Shown here: piece by piece, positions 26,756 to 35,308 of the stretch | Numbering within the stretch: position 1 is the first letter of the stretch | Layout: every line of letters begins with the position of its first letter | Source of the DNA: Comamonas testosteroni | GTDB lineage: Bacteria > Pseudomonadota > Gammaproteobacteria > Burkholderiales > Burkholderiaceae_C | Assembly: GCF_030505195.1 (NCBI RefSeq) | Contig: NZ_CP129672.1 | Coordinates: 2,452,501 to 2,516,500, forward strand | DNA: 64,000 bases | Direction of reading: 5' to 3' | Program-made: the position numbers and the translations under genes | The notes under the pieces: generated by a model | What the model saw: the letters and a program-made list of their open reading frames with translations, nothing else | Databases searched by the model: none | What the model was told of the DNA's origin: nothing

Positions 26756-27184
26756 TCAGCGGCTCTGGCGATCCATGGCACGGGCCAGATCGGCCATCAG
26801 GCGGGCATCTTGCAGCGCAGCGTTCCAGACGCGTTCATCGGCAGCAGCTTGCTGGCGGCTCTTGACCCAGGCGCGGTAGCCGGTGCGCACCAGATTGATG
26901 GCGCGGCGCACGGGCTGGGAGAACAGGGCGATGCTGGCGAAAGCCATGGCCCACAGAACCATCCAGGCGGCCATCATATGACCGTCGCTCCAGGTCTCGG
27001 TCGCCTGGAAGACGCCGGCGGCCAGGGCTGCCAGCACCACGGCCAGCACCATCCAGTACGACCTGGACTGGGATTGCGCCTCGTGTTCGGCGGCAATGGC
27101 GGCCATGCGTTCATCGCTGGCTTGATAGATACGCACCACACCAGGGTGCTCGACACAGTAGGAGTTGTAAATGAAGTTGCTCAT
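26756..27184 (-). CDS. Two-pass membrane protein of unknown function
   Basis: A 142-aa protein. An N-terminal part of about 40 residues (NFIYNSYCVEHPGVVRIYQASDERMAAIAAEHEAQ) is followed by two hydrophobic helices (YWMVLAVVLAALAAGVFQ and MAAWMVLWAMAFASIALF), then a charged C-terminal tail. I recognise no family. It is divergent from a LysR gene 135 bp away, which may control it. Start ATG 27184; no strong ribosome binding site. Confidence 0.6.
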   Translation of the reverse strand: MSNFIYNSYCVEHPGVVRIYQASDERMAAIAAEHEAQSQSRSYWMVLAVVLAALAAGVFQATETWSDGHMMAAWMVLWAMAFASIALFSQPVRRAINLVRTGYRAWVKSRQQAAADERVWNAALQDARLMADLARAMDRQSR

Positions 27185-27319
27185 GGCAGTTAACCCTTTG
27201 ACCCACGCTTTTGGCGAATTGCCCGGGGAATAGGTGTAACTATAGGGATTACCCTAGGTGTGTTCAAATTTATATTTTGAATCTGTAGCATTCACAGCAG
27301 TGATGTATTGGGTGATGCC

Positions 27320-28300
27320 ATGTCTTTGAACTTTCGTTCTCTGGATCTCAATTTGCTGCGCGTCTTCGATGAGGTCATGTCCGAGCGCAGCCTCACGCGC
27401 GCAGCGCACAAGCTCAGCATCACCCAGCCGGCGGTCAGCAATGCCATGCGCCGGCTGCGCGAGGTCCTGGGCGACGAGCTGCTGGTGCGCCAGGGACAGG
27501 GCGTGGAGCCCACGCCGCGCGCCCAGGCCCTGTGGCCGGTGATACGCGAGGCCCTGCAGCATCTGGAAGGCGCACTCGCGCCCGACGAGTTCGATCCCGA
27601 GACGGCCGCCACGACTTTCGTGATCGCCATGGCCGATGCCACGGCTGCCACGCTGATTCCACCGCTGTACCCGATTCTGGCGCGCGAGGCACCGGGCCTG
27701 GGCATACGCCTGCTGCCGCTGACCACGCGCGATCCAAGGCCCTTGCTCGACGATGGCGAGGCCGATATGGCCGTGGGTTATTTCCCTGCCGTACTGGCCG
27801 ATCTGACGGCGCGTGCCCAGGCTGGCGGTCTGGTGGCGTTTGACAGCCGTCGTCTGTATGAGGGCGAGTACCTGTGCGTGATGCGCAAAGGCCATCCGCT
27901 GGCGCATGTTCCGCTGACGCTGGACAACTACTGCGCGGCACGCCATATGCTGGTCAGTTTCTCGGGCCGCTCCTTCGGCTTCATCGACGAGGCCCTGGCC
28001 TCGCTGGGGCGTTCGCGCGAAGTGGTGCTCACCGTCAACCAGTTCTTCACTGCGGCGCGCGTGGTGATCAACTCCGATCTGCTGACCATCTTGCCGCGCC
28101 ATTTTTTGCCAGTGACCGGCATGAGCGAGCATCTGGAGCTGCGCGATCTGCCGTTCGATGTCACGCCCGTGCATGTGGATGCACTGTGGCGTCGGCGCGG
28201 CCCGCATCCGCAGGCCTATGACTGGCTGCTCAAAACGCTGACGCGTTCGGCCGAGATCACCTTTGCCAACGGTTCGGCCCAGGTCACTCAGCATGGTTGA
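27320..28300 (+). CDS. LysR family transcriptional regulator
   Basis: A 326-aa regulator. The winged helix at the N-terminus is clear: LDLNLLRVFDEVMSERSLTRAAHKLSITQPAVSNAMRRLREVLGDELLVR. The effector domain follows, with FVIAMADATAATLIPPLYPIL and LTVNQFFTAARVVINSDLLTILPRH. It resembles the NodD/NahR/LinR branch, which often senses aromatics. The ATG at 27320 fits the family start; the frame opens further to a TTG at 27308. It is divergent from the 142-aa membrane protein and 13 bp before the phosphoesterase gene. Confidence 0.9.
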   Translation: MSLNFRSLDLNLLRVFDEVMSERSLTRAAHKLSITQPAVSNAMRRLREVLGDELLVRQGQGVEPTPRAQALWPVIREALQHLEGALAPDEFDPETAATTFVIAMADATAATLIPPLYPILAREAPGLGIRLLPLTTRDPRPLLDDGEADMAVGYFPAVLADLTARAQAGGLVAFDSRRLYEGEYLCVMRKGHPLAHVPLTLDNYCAARHMLVSFSGRSFGFIDEALASLGRSREVVLTVNQFFTAARVVINSDLLTILPRHFLPVTGMSEHLELRDLPFDVTPVHVDALWRRRGPHPQAYDWLLKTLTRSAEITFANGSAQVTQHG

Positions 28301-28313
28301 CTAAACTAGCCAC

Positions 28314-29192
28314 ATGAAGATCCAGCTGCTGTCCGACCTGCACCTCGAAGTCCACCCCCAATTCGTGGCCCAGCCTGCCGCGGGCGCCGATGTGCTGGTG
28401 CTGGCCGGCGATATCGGCTCCTATCAGAGCAGCACCCAGGTCGACGGCGAGAACTTCGGGCTGGAGCGTTTCTCGCCACTGCCGCAATACGCTCACTGGC
28501 CCGCGCCCGTGCTGTTCGTGCCCGGCAATCACGAATACGACATGCAGGACTTCGATGAGGCACGGCTGCGCCTGCGGCGTGTGTGCGACAGGCTGGGCCT
28601 GATCTGGCTCGACCGTGAAACCGTGGTCATGGACGGGGTGCGTTTTATCGGCACCACGCTGTGGAGCGACTTCGACGCCATGGCCATGCATGAAGGCGTG
28701 AGCGATGCCACGCGCTTGCACAAGCTGCGCGAGAAGGCCTTTCGCGCCGCCAATTTCTATCTGCAAAAGACCGGCGGCAGTCGCCAGGGCGAGCCGTTTC
28801 TGGCCGCGCCCATGCGCGAGGAAAGCCTGCTGTGCCAGGACTGGCTGCGCGCCGCGCTGCAGCAGCCTTTTGACGGGCCAACGGTGGCCGTGACCCACTT
28901 TGCGCCCAGCCTGCGCAGTGCCGATCCGCGCTACGGCCTGGTGCCCGGCACGGCCGGTTTCTGCAATGTGATGGACGACTTTCTGCCTTATGCCCAGCTC
29001 TGGCTGCACGGCCATCTGCATTGCGCCAGCGACTACATCGCGCGCGGCCAGCGCGACGACGGCAGCGAATGGCAATGCCGTGTGGTGGCCAATCCTCTTG
29101 GTTATGCCCGCAAGGGAGAGCAAGATGACTTTCTGCCGGCATCGACAATTGACTTGAGCCAAGTCAAGATGCTGACTGTCCCCTGCCCTTAG
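28314..29192 (+). CDS. Calcineurin-like metallophosphoesterase
   Basis: A 292-aa cytoplasmic phosphoesterase. All metal motifs are present in order: SDLHLE (residues 7-12), LAGDIGS, VPGNHEYD, then VTHFAPS and LHGHLHCASDY. These bind two metal ions in the family. The substrate is unknown. It starts 13 bp after the LysR gene, so it is probably in one unit with it; the universal stress protein follows 29 bp later. Confidence 0.88.
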   Translation: MKIQLLSDLHLEVHPQFVAQPAAGADVLVLAGDIGSYQSSTQVDGENFGLERFSPLPQYAHWPAPVLFVPGNHEYDMQDFDEARLRLRRVCDRLGLIWLDRETVVMDGVRFIGTTLWSDFDAMAMHEGVSDATRLHKLREKAFRAANFYLQKTGGSRQGEPFLAAPMREESLLCQDWLRAALQQPFDGPTVAVTHFAPSLRSADPRYGLVPGTAGFCNVMDDFLPYAQLWLHGHLHCASDYIARGQRDDGSEWQCRVVANPLGYARKGEQDDFLPASTIDLSQVKMLTVPCP

Positions 29193-29221
29193 GCTTGGGA
29201 CATCAACAAGGAGAAATTGGT

Positions 29222-29644
29222 ATGAAGATCTTGCTCGCTGTGGACGGAAGTGCCTACACCCAGAAAATGCTGGCCTATCTGACCTCGCATCAGGAAATGC
29301 TGGGCACGGGCCACGAGTACACCATCATCACCGTGCAGCCGCTGCTGCCGCCTCGTGCACGCGCTGCGCTGGGCAAGGAAGTGGTTGAGCAGTACTACGA
29401 CGAAGAATCCACCAAGATACTGCAGCCCGTGCTGGAGTTCCTGAAGGGGCGTGGCGTCGAGGCGCAGAGCATCGCCAAGGTCGGCCCCATTGCCGACACC
29501 ATCATCCATGCTGCCCAGGACGGCAAGTTCGACCTGATCGCCATGGGCACGCACGGCCACGGTGCGCTGGGCCGTCTGGTCATGGGCTCGGTCAGCTCGC
29601 AGGTGCTGGCGGGCTGCACCATCCCCGTGCTGTTGATTCGCTGA
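29222..29644 (+). CDS. Universal stress protein (UspA family)
   Basis: A 140-aa single-domain USP. The N-terminal MKILLAVDGSAYTQKML strand-helix and the C-terminal ATP-binding signature GTHGHGALGRLVMGSVSSQVL followed by PVLLIR are both present, so it is of the ATP-binding type. Function in stress tolerance is by family. AAGGAG precedes ATG 29222. A terminator lies further down between this gene and the convergent LysR gene. Confidence 0.93.
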   Translation: MKILLAVDGSAYTQKMLAYLTSHQEMLGTGHEYTIITVQPLLPPRARAALGKEVVEQYYDEESTKILQPVLEFLKGRGVEAQSIAKVGPIADTIIHAAQDGKFDLIAMGTHGHGALGRLVMGSVSSQVLAGCTIPVLLIR

Positions 29645-29700
29645 TTTTCATAGCTGCTTACGCTTGGTATGCATACATATCAAGCATAAATCAGTTTCAA
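29645..29700. repeat. AT-rich dispersed intergenic element
   Basis: Contains CATAGCTGCTTACGCTTG and then ATATCAAGCATAAATCAG. Similar to the copies at 43876 and 48117. Confidence 0.55.
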
Positions 29701-29765
29701 ATCAAGGATGGATGAACGTCCACAGCTACAAAAACCAAAGTACCTCCGTTTGACATCAAGCTCTC

Positions 29766-29796
29766 AAGGCCGCGCTGCAAAGCACGGCCTTTTTTC
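29766..29796 (+). terminator. Intrinsic terminator after the usp gene
   Basis: Arms AAGGCCGCGC and GCACGGCCTT with one mismatch, then a T-tract. It lies just before the convergent LysR gene. Confidence 0.8.
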
Positions 29797-29809
29797 TTGG
29801 CTGCATCCA

Positions 29810-30721
29810 TCATGCTTGCAGCAGTTGCCGGGCCTTGCCAAGCAAGGCCTGGCTGAGACGGGCCAGCACGCGTGACTCCAGATTCCAGCAATGCCAGAAC
29901 AGCGCGATGGACAGCACATGGCCTGCTGCCACGTCGATCAGCTCACCGGCATCCAGCGCGGGCTGAACCAGCAGCTGCGGCAGCACGCCCACGCCCCAGC
30001 CGGCACGCACGGCGCGCACCTGCGCCTCGCAGCTGGGCAGCAGAATCTGATGCTGCAGCGACACAGTGCGCAGACCCAGGCAACGCGCCACGAACTCGGC
30101 CTGCATATCGTCCTTGCGGTTGAAGGACAGATAGGGCAGCTGGTTGAAGTTCTTGCGCGTCAGCCCCTGCGGCAGTCTTTGCTGCGCAAACTCGCTAGAG
30201 GCCACGGCCACATAACGCATGGCGCCCAGGGGCTGCACGACGCAGCCGCGCATGGCCTGACTCAGCGTGGTGACGCAGCCCATGACCTGGCCCGAACGCA
30301 GCAGCTCCTGCGTGAAGTCCTGGTCGTCGACCACCACCTCCAGCGGCAGGCCGCTCTTCACCAGCTCGTCCAGAGCCGTCATGGCCCAGGTGGCAATGCT
30401 GTCGGCATTGATGGCGATGGAGACGATTTCTCCGGCCAGACTCTGCCCGGTCTGCGGTGCCAGCTCCTGCAGCTCATGCGCGAGATCGGCGCGCAGCAGG
30501 CGTAGCTGTTTGGCATGCTTGAGCAGCAGCCGCCCGGCGCTGGTGGGCTTGACGGGGCGCGTGCGCTCCACCAGCACCGAACCCACCTGAGCCTCCAGCG
30601 CACGCAGGCGCTGGGACACGGCCGACTGGGTGATGTGCAGCTTTTGCGCCGCGCGCTCGAAGCCGCCTTCTTCCACGATAGCGGCCAGGCATTCCAACGC
30701 AACAGGGTCCCAGGAGCTCAT
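29810..30721 (-). CDS. LysR family regulator, ArgP-like
   Basis: A 303-aa LysR protein of the ArgP/LysG branch, with LECLAAIVEEGGFERAAQKLHITQSAVSQRLRALEAQVGSVLVERTRP at the N-terminus. ArgP proteins sense lysine or arginine and control amino-acid transport and metabolism. It is divergent from a DadA-type D-amino acid dehydrogenase, with only 84 bp between the two starts, so that gene is the likely target. The gap is AT-rich, with TTAGCATTTCTTATG as a possible binding region. Effector not shown by sequence. Confidence 0.88.
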   Translation of the reverse strand: MSSWDPVALECLAAIVEEGGFERAAQKLHITQSAVSQRLRALEAQVGSVLVERTRPVKPTSAGRLLLKHAKQLRLLRADLAHELQELAPQTGQSLAGEIVSIAINADSIATWAMTALDELVKSGLPLEVVVDDQDFTQELLRSGQVMGCVTTLSQAMRGCVVQPLGAMRYVAVASSEFAQQRLPQGLTRKNFNQLPYLSFNRKDDMQAEFVARCLGLRTVSLQHQILLPSCEAQVRAVRAGWGVGVLPQLLVQPALDAGELIDVAAGHVLSIALFWHCWNLESRVLARLSQALLGKARQLLQA

Positions 30722-30805
30722 GGCAATTTGATTAGCATTTCTTATGAAACTGCTGAAAATTTAATGCTGCTTTTGTTTGCCCGCAAGAGTGCAGACACTG
30801 GCTGC

Positions 30806-32140
30806 ATGAACATCATCGTCCTGGGCGCCGGCATCATCGGCATCAGCACCGCCTGGCATCTACGCGAGCGCGGTCACCAAGTCACCGTGGTGGACCGCCA
30901 AAGCGGTCCGGCCCTGGAGACCAGCTATGCCAATGGCGGCCAGATATCGGTCAGCTACTGCGAGCCCTGGGCCAATCGCCAGGCGCCCTGGAAGGCGCTG
31001 AAATGGATGTTCGACAAAGAGGCTCCACTGCTGCTGCGGCCCCGGCTCGACAGCGCGCAATGGCGCTGGTGCCTGCAGTTCCTGGCCCAGTGCAATGACC
31101 GCGCCTTTGCGCGCAATGTGCAGCAGATCGTGGCGCTGGGTGCCTACAGCCATGTGGCGCTCAAGGACATGGTCCAGAAGACCGGTATCGAGTTCGAGCG
31201 GCTGGAGCGCGGCATTGCCCATTTCTACAGCAACCGGCAGGCGTTTGCCGAGGCCGCCGAAGGCGTGGAGCTGATGCGGCAATACGGTGTGCAGCGCCGT
31301 CTGGTCAGCCGCGACGAGCTGCTTGCCATCGAGCCCGCATTCACGCCCTATGCGGCGCAGATTGCGGGTGGCACGTTCACCGCCACCGATGAGTCCGGTG
31401 ATGCGCGTCTGTTCACCGAAAAGCTGGCCGATCTCTGTGCCCAGGCCGGTGTGCAGTTCCTCTACGGCCACGACATCCTGAGCCTGCAGCCGGCGCGCCG
31501 GGGCAAGCCTGCCCAGGTGCAGATTCGCGGCGGCAGCGATGGTGCCCCACGCATGCTGAGCGCGGATGCCGTGGTGGTCGCCTGCGGCTCATACACGCCG
31601 CTGCTGCTGGGGCCTCTGGGCGTGAAGGTCCCCATCTATCCGGGCAAGGGCTACAGCGCCACCTTGGCGCTGCTGCAGCCTGAAAAAGCCCCCATGGTCT
31701 CCACCATCGACGACAGCCGCAAGGTCGCCATGAGCCGCTTGGGCAACCGCCTGCGTGTGGCCGGCACCATAGAGCTGGGTGGCTTCGATCTGAGTCTGAA
31801 CACGCCCACGGCCAGGGCGCGTTGCGAGATGCTGCTCAGGCGCGTGGAGGAGCTGATGCCCGGCGTCTGCGACACGCGCCTGCCCGAGCAGGGCGGCGAT
31901 CCGCAGTTCTGGTGCGGTCTGCGGCCGGCCACGCCCAGCAATATTCCCTGCATCGGGGCCACGCAGGCAAGAGGTATCTGGGTCAATGCCGGGCATGGCA
32001 CCCTGGGCTGGACGCATGGTGCAGGCTCGGGCAAGGCCATGGCGGCGCTGATGAGCGGCGAGCGCCCGGCGCTGGACTTCAGGTTCTGGGGCGAGCGCGC
32101 CGACGAGATGGTGCGCGGCGCGCGGATTGCGTCGGCCTGA
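30806..32140 (+). CDS. D-amino acid dehydrogenase, DadA-like
   Basis: A 444-aa FAD-dependent membrane-associated dehydrogenase that oxidises D-amino acids to 2-oxoacids. The N-terminal FAD motif is IIVLGAGIIGISTAWHLRERGHQVTVVDR; ALETSYANGGQISVSY is typical of DadA, as are PIYPGKGYSATL and the C-terminal NAGHGTLGWTHGAGSGKAMAALM. Electrons go to the quinone pool in this family. Divergent from the ArgP-like gene. The ATG at 30806 sits exactly at the FAD motif; no clear ribosome binding site. Confidence 0.9.
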   Translation: MNIIVLGAGIIGISTAWHLRERGHQVTVVDRQSGPALETSYANGGQISVSYCEPWANRQAPWKALKWMFDKEAPLLLRPRLDSAQWRWCLQFLAQCNDRAFARNVQQIVALGAYSHVALKDMVQKTGIEFERLERGIAHFYSNRQAFAEAAEGVELMRQYGVQRRLVSRDELLAIEPAFTPYAAQIAGGTFTATDESGDARLFTEKLADLCAQAGVQFLYGHDILSLQPARRGKPAQVQIRGGSDGAPRMLSADAVVVACGSYTPLLLGPLGVKVPIYPGKGYSATLALLQPEKAPMVSTIDDSRKVAMSRLGNRLRVAGTIELGGFDLSLNTPTARARCEMLLRRVEELMPGVCDTRLPEQGGDPQFWCGLRPATPSNIPCIGATQARGIWVNAGHGTLGWTHGAGSGKAMAALMSGERPALDFRFWGERADEMVRGARIASA

Positions 32141-32253
32141 GACAGGGCATAGGACTGCAGGACGAGTACGGGCTGGCTGACTCTTTTGCCCGGATTGACG
32201 GTATCGCTGCGTGGGGCTCTTACATACAATCACGACAGCAACTCGTTCATGCC

Positions 32254-32745
32254 ATGACCCAGCACGACATCACTCCTGCCCTTGACACCTCACGTTCCTT
32301 TGCGCGTTCATTGCCCATGGCTTTGCTCAAGGCCCGCGAGGCGGTCATGGTGCGCTTTCGTCCCTCGCTGCGTGCGCACGGACTGACCGAGCAGCAGTGG
32401 CGCGTGCTGCGCATCATGTGGGTGGCCGACAGGCGCCTGCGTCCCATGGAGCTGTCGCAGCTGACCTTCATCAGCATGCCCAGCCTCTCGCGCCTGCTCA
32501 AGACGCTGGAGGGGCGTTTGCTCATCAAGCGCGGCCGCCATGTGGCCGACCTGCGGGGCTCCGAGTTCGCCCTCACGCCCGCCGGCCAGGAGATGGTGGC
32601 GCAGATCGTGCCGCACTTCGAGACCATCTATACCGAGATCGAGGCGCAGCTGGGCAGCGCCGAGAGCGAGCAGCTGTTTCGCATACTCGAGCATGTGGTG
32701 CTAAGCCTGGGTCTGCCCGGAGAAGACGAGCTGGGCCAGGACTGA
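32254..32745 (+). CDS. MarR family regulator, HpaR-like
   Basis: A 163-aa winged-helix regulator. The core reads SLPMALLKAREAVMVRFRPSLRAHGLTEQQWRVLRIM, then LRPMELSQLTFISMPSLSRLLKTLEGRLLIKR with the wing RHVADLRGSEFALTPAG. This closely follows HpaR, repressor of homoprotocatechuate degradation. No hpa catabolic genes are in the window, though a flavin reductase of the HpaC type lies 0.9 kb downstream. It lies 27 bp before the exonuclease gene. Confidence 0.85.
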   Translation: MTQHDITPALDTSRSFARSLPMALLKAREAVMVRFRPSLRAHGLTEQQWRVLRIMWVADRRLRPMELSQLTFISMPSLSRLLKTLEGRLLIKRGRHVADLRGSEFALTPAGQEMVAQIVPHFETIYTEIEAQLGSAESEQLFRILEHVVLSLGLPGEDELGQD

Positions 32746-32771
32746 GGCGCCGGCCACGGCACAATGCAGTG

Positions 32772-33413
32772 ATGAGTGCTGCGATTGCCGTCATCGACTT
32801 TGAAACCACGGGCATGACGCCCGCCCAGGGTGCCAGGGCCACCGAGGTGGCCATCGTGCTGCTGGAGCAGGGCCGTGTGGTGGACCGTTTCCAGAGCCTG
32901 ATGCAGACCGGGGCCTGGGTCTCGCCCTTCATCACCGAACTCACCGGCATCACCAATGCCATGCTGCGCACGGCGCCGCCCGCTGCCGAGGTGATGCGCG
33001 ATGCGGCCCGCTTTGTGGGCGCTGCGCCCATGGTGGCCCACAACGCATCGTTCGACAGCAAGTTCTGGCAGGCCGAGCTGGCGCTGGCAGGCGAAGCCGC
33101 CCCCCAGCTGTTTGCCTGCACCGTGCTGCTGTCGCGCCGCATCTATCCCCAGGCGCCCAGCCACAGCCTGGGCAATCTGGCGCGCTATCTGCACCTGCCT
33201 TCCACGGGGCGTGCCCACCGGGCGCTGGCCGATGCCGAGATGGCGGCGGCCCTGCTGGCCCGCATGCAGCAGGACCTGTGCGAGCGCCATGCCCTGCCCT
33301 GGCCCGAGCATGGGTTGCTGATGCAGCTGCAACGCTGCAGCAAGGCCAAGGTCGGCGGCTGGCTGGCGCAGCAGGCCGGTCAGGGGCTGCCGGCAGCCCA
33401 GACCCAGATTTGA
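32772..33413 (+). CDS. DnaQ-like 3'-5' exonuclease
   Basis: A 213-aa DEDD exonuclease. Exo I is IAVIDFETTGMTP near the N-terminus, Exo II is MVAHNASFDSKFW, and Exo III is GRAHRALADAEMAAALL with the DEDDh histidine. It resembles DNA polymerase III epsilon but is a stand-alone, shorter protein without polymerase contact sequence that I can name. Role probably in DNA repair or RNA/DNA trimming. It is 27 bp from the MarR gene and may be co-transcribed. Confidence 0.87.
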   Translation: MSAAIAVIDFETTGMTPAQGARATEVAIVLLEQGRVVDRFQSLMQTGAWVSPFITELTGITNAMLRTAPPAAEVMRDAARFVGAAPMVAHNASFDSKFWQAELALAGEAAPQLFACTVLLSRRIYPQAPSHSLGNLARYLHLPSTGRAHRALADAEMAAALLARMQQDLCERHALPWPEHGLLMQLQRCSKAKVGGWLAQQAGQGLPAAQTQI

Positions 33414-33450
33414 TGAAGATTTTGGCCTGCAGGTCTTTGCAATCCTGCGT

Positions 33451-33475
33451 TAGAAGCTATCAAAATTGATGATTC
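33451..33475. repeat. AT-rich dispersed intergenic element, partial
   Basis: Core AGAAGCTATCAAAATTGATG. It occupies part of the 198-bp gap between the exonuclease and flavin reductase genes. Confidence 0.45.
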
Positions 33476-33611
33476 TGGCCTTAAGCCCTTACGGATTGTG
33501 ACCGGCAAGGTTCAAGTTGATAATTGATCAAGTCTTGCAGATGCTTCTTTGGATCTGCTGATCTTGAACCGTGGCGCACCGTTGTGGTCGCCGACTTGAG
33601 CTCTGAATTTC

Positions 33612-34136
33612 GTGAACTCCGCCTTGCCTACCTCCGTCTTGCGTTCGGCCTTGCCTTTCTCGCAGCGCGAATTTCGCGATGCGCTGGGGCAATTTGCCAC
33701 CGGCGTGACCATCATCACGGCGCGCAGTGCAGAGGGGCATGCGGTGGGCTCCACGGTCAGCTCCTTCAACGCATTGTCGCTGGCGCCCTCGCTGGTGCTC
33801 TGGAGCCTGGGGCTGAAGGCCAACTCACTGCCTGTGTTCCGCCACAGCACGCATTACGCGATTCATGTGCTGGCGGCTTCGCAAAAGCCGCTGGCCGAGC
33901 TGTTTGCGCGCAAGGGTGCGGACCGTTTCAGCCATACGCCGCATCATGACTCCGAGCATGGCGTGCCGCTGCTGGAGGGCTGCAGCGCCGTCTTCGAATG
34001 CCGCAATCTGCGCCAGCATGAGGAGGGCGATCATCTGCTCTTCATTGGCGAGGTGGATCGCTGCGAGCACCATACCGACCGCGCACCGCTGCTCTACCAC
34101 TCGGGCCATATGCACGCCCACGGCTTCGTCAGGTAG
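33612..34136 (+). CDS. Flavin reductase family protein
   Basis: A 174-aa FMN-binding split-barrel protein, like HpaC or ActVB flavin:NAD(P)H reductases. Visible are REFRDALGQFATGVTIITARSAEGHAVGSTVSSFNALSLAPSLVLWSL and, near the C-terminus, FECRNLRQHEEGDHLLFIGEVDRCEHH. Such proteins supply reduced flavin to a two-component monooxygenase; no such oxygenase is nearby. The start is a GTG at 33612, without a strong ribosome binding site; a later TTG is possible. Confidence 0.83.
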   Translation: MNSALPTSVLRSALPFSQREFRDALGQFATGVTIITARSAEGHAVGSTVSSFNALSLAPSLVLWSLGLKANSLPVFRHSTHYAIHVLAASQKPLAELFARKGADRFSHTPHHDSEHGVPLLEGCSAVFECRNLRQHEEGDHLLFIGEVDRCEHHTDRAPLLYHSGHMHAHGFVR

Positions 34137-34267
34137 TGCCGGCTGCCGACTGGGAACCCTACCTAGTCGGCTTGAACGATACCGATCTCCAAGGCCCGCC
34201 CTAGATTGCCCCCAGGCCTGCTGCGTCAGGCCGCAGGACAGTGGTTGCAACGCTTTGGAGACACATC

Positions 34268-35179
34268 ATGATTGATTGCGAAGACAGGCCGGCCCACACC
34301 CAGCTCAAGGTGGCCGCGGCAAGCAGCACGGGAATCGAGCTCAGGCGCATCTCCCCCGCCATAGGCGTGGAGGTCTCGGGCATAGACCTGCGCCAGCCCA
34401 TGAGCGAGGAGCAGGCGCGCGAGCTGCGTCAGGCACTGGTGGCGCACAAGGTGCTGGTGTTTCGCGGGCAGAACATCACGCCTGCCCAGCAGGTGGCATT
34501 TGCGCGCCGCTTCGGCGAGCTGGAGCTGCATCCGGTATTTCCCCATCACCCCGACCATGCCGAGCTGGTGCTGCTGGGCGGCAACAGCAAGATCCCGGGC
34601 ACCGAGAACGTCTATCACACCGATGTTTCCTGGCGCGAGACACCCTCCATGGCCTCGGTGCTGCGCTGCGTGGAATGCCCCGAGGTCGGCGGCGACACGG
34701 TCTGGATCAATATGGAGCAGGCCTACGAGCAGCTGCCCGAGATGCGCAAGCAGCAGATCGCCGGCCTGTATGCCGTGCATGACATCCTGCCCTCGTTCGG
34801 TGCGCGCATGACGCCCGCGCAGCAGGCTCAGGCACGCGGCAAGTACCCGCCCGTGGTGCACCCGGTGGTGCGTACCCACCCCGAAAGCGGCAAGAAGATT
34901 CTCTACGTCAACGAGACCTTCGTCACGCACTTTGCCAACTTCAGCTCGAACTTTGCCAGCTTCCGCTCGGCCAACGAAATTCATGCCCAGCAACAGGATC
35001 TGATGAACTATCTGCTGCGCCAGCCCGCGATTCTGGAATACCAGATGCGCCTGCACTGGGAGCCCAACACCATCGCGATGTGGGACAACCGCTCCACCCA
35101 GCATTACGCGATTCAGGACTATTTCCCGGCCGTGCGCCGCATGCACCGCGCCACGGTCGTGGGCGACAAGCCGTTCTGA
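34268..35179 (+). CDS. TauD/TfdA family 2-oxoglutarate-dependent dioxygenase
   Basis: A 303-aa Fe(II)/2-oxoglutarate dioxygenase. The iron triad is visible: YHTDVSW (His, Asp) in the middle and NRSTQHYAIQDYFP near the C-terminus (second His). RRMHRATVVGD supplies the arginine that binds 2-oxoglutarate. The N-terminus has the family motif ISPAIGVEVSGIDLRQPM. The reaction is hydroxylation of a sulfonate, aryloxy-acid or similar compound, and the substrate is unknown. ATG 34268 was chosen over upstream codons in the same frame because the family start follows it. Confidence 0.88.
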   Translation: MIDCEDRPAHTQLKVAAASSTGIELRRISPAIGVEVSGIDLRQPMSEEQARELRQALVAHKVLVFRGQNITPAQQVAFARRFGELELHPVFPHHPDHAELVLLGGNSKIPGTENVYHTDVSWRETPSMASVLRCVECPEVGGDTVWINMEQAYEQLPEMRKQQIAGLYAVHDILPSFGARMTPAQQAQARGKYPPVVHPVVRTHPESGKKILYVNETFVTHFANFSSNFASFRSANEIHAQQQDLMNYLLRQPAILEYQMRLHWEPNTIAMWDNRSTQHYAIQDYFPAVRRMHRATVVGDKPF

Positions 35180-35205
35180 GCCGCCCGCCAATCAAACTGG
35201 GTCGT

Positions 35206-35238
35206 GCAGGTGGTTTAACGCTGCGTTAAACCACCTGC
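35206..35238. promoter_or_regulatory. Perfect 15-bp inverted repeat
   Basis: GCAGGTGGTTTAACG and its exact complement surround a 3-bp loop (CTG). There is no T-tract on either side. It lies 26 bp after the dioxygenase stop and 70 bp before the gor start, so it is an operator or mRNA hairpin, not a standard terminator. Confidence 0.6.
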
Positions 35239-35308
35239 GTCAGTCTTGTCTTGTAGAGTTCAAAGCAGCAAGCATCTGCTTTGAACCTCCCAAACAGCGA
35301 GACAGAAC

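Noticed and set aside
33612..34136. Flavin reductase and TauD gene as one two-component oxygenase
   Set aside because: TauD enzymes use 2-oxoglutarate and need no reduced flavin; the genes are also 131 bp apart.
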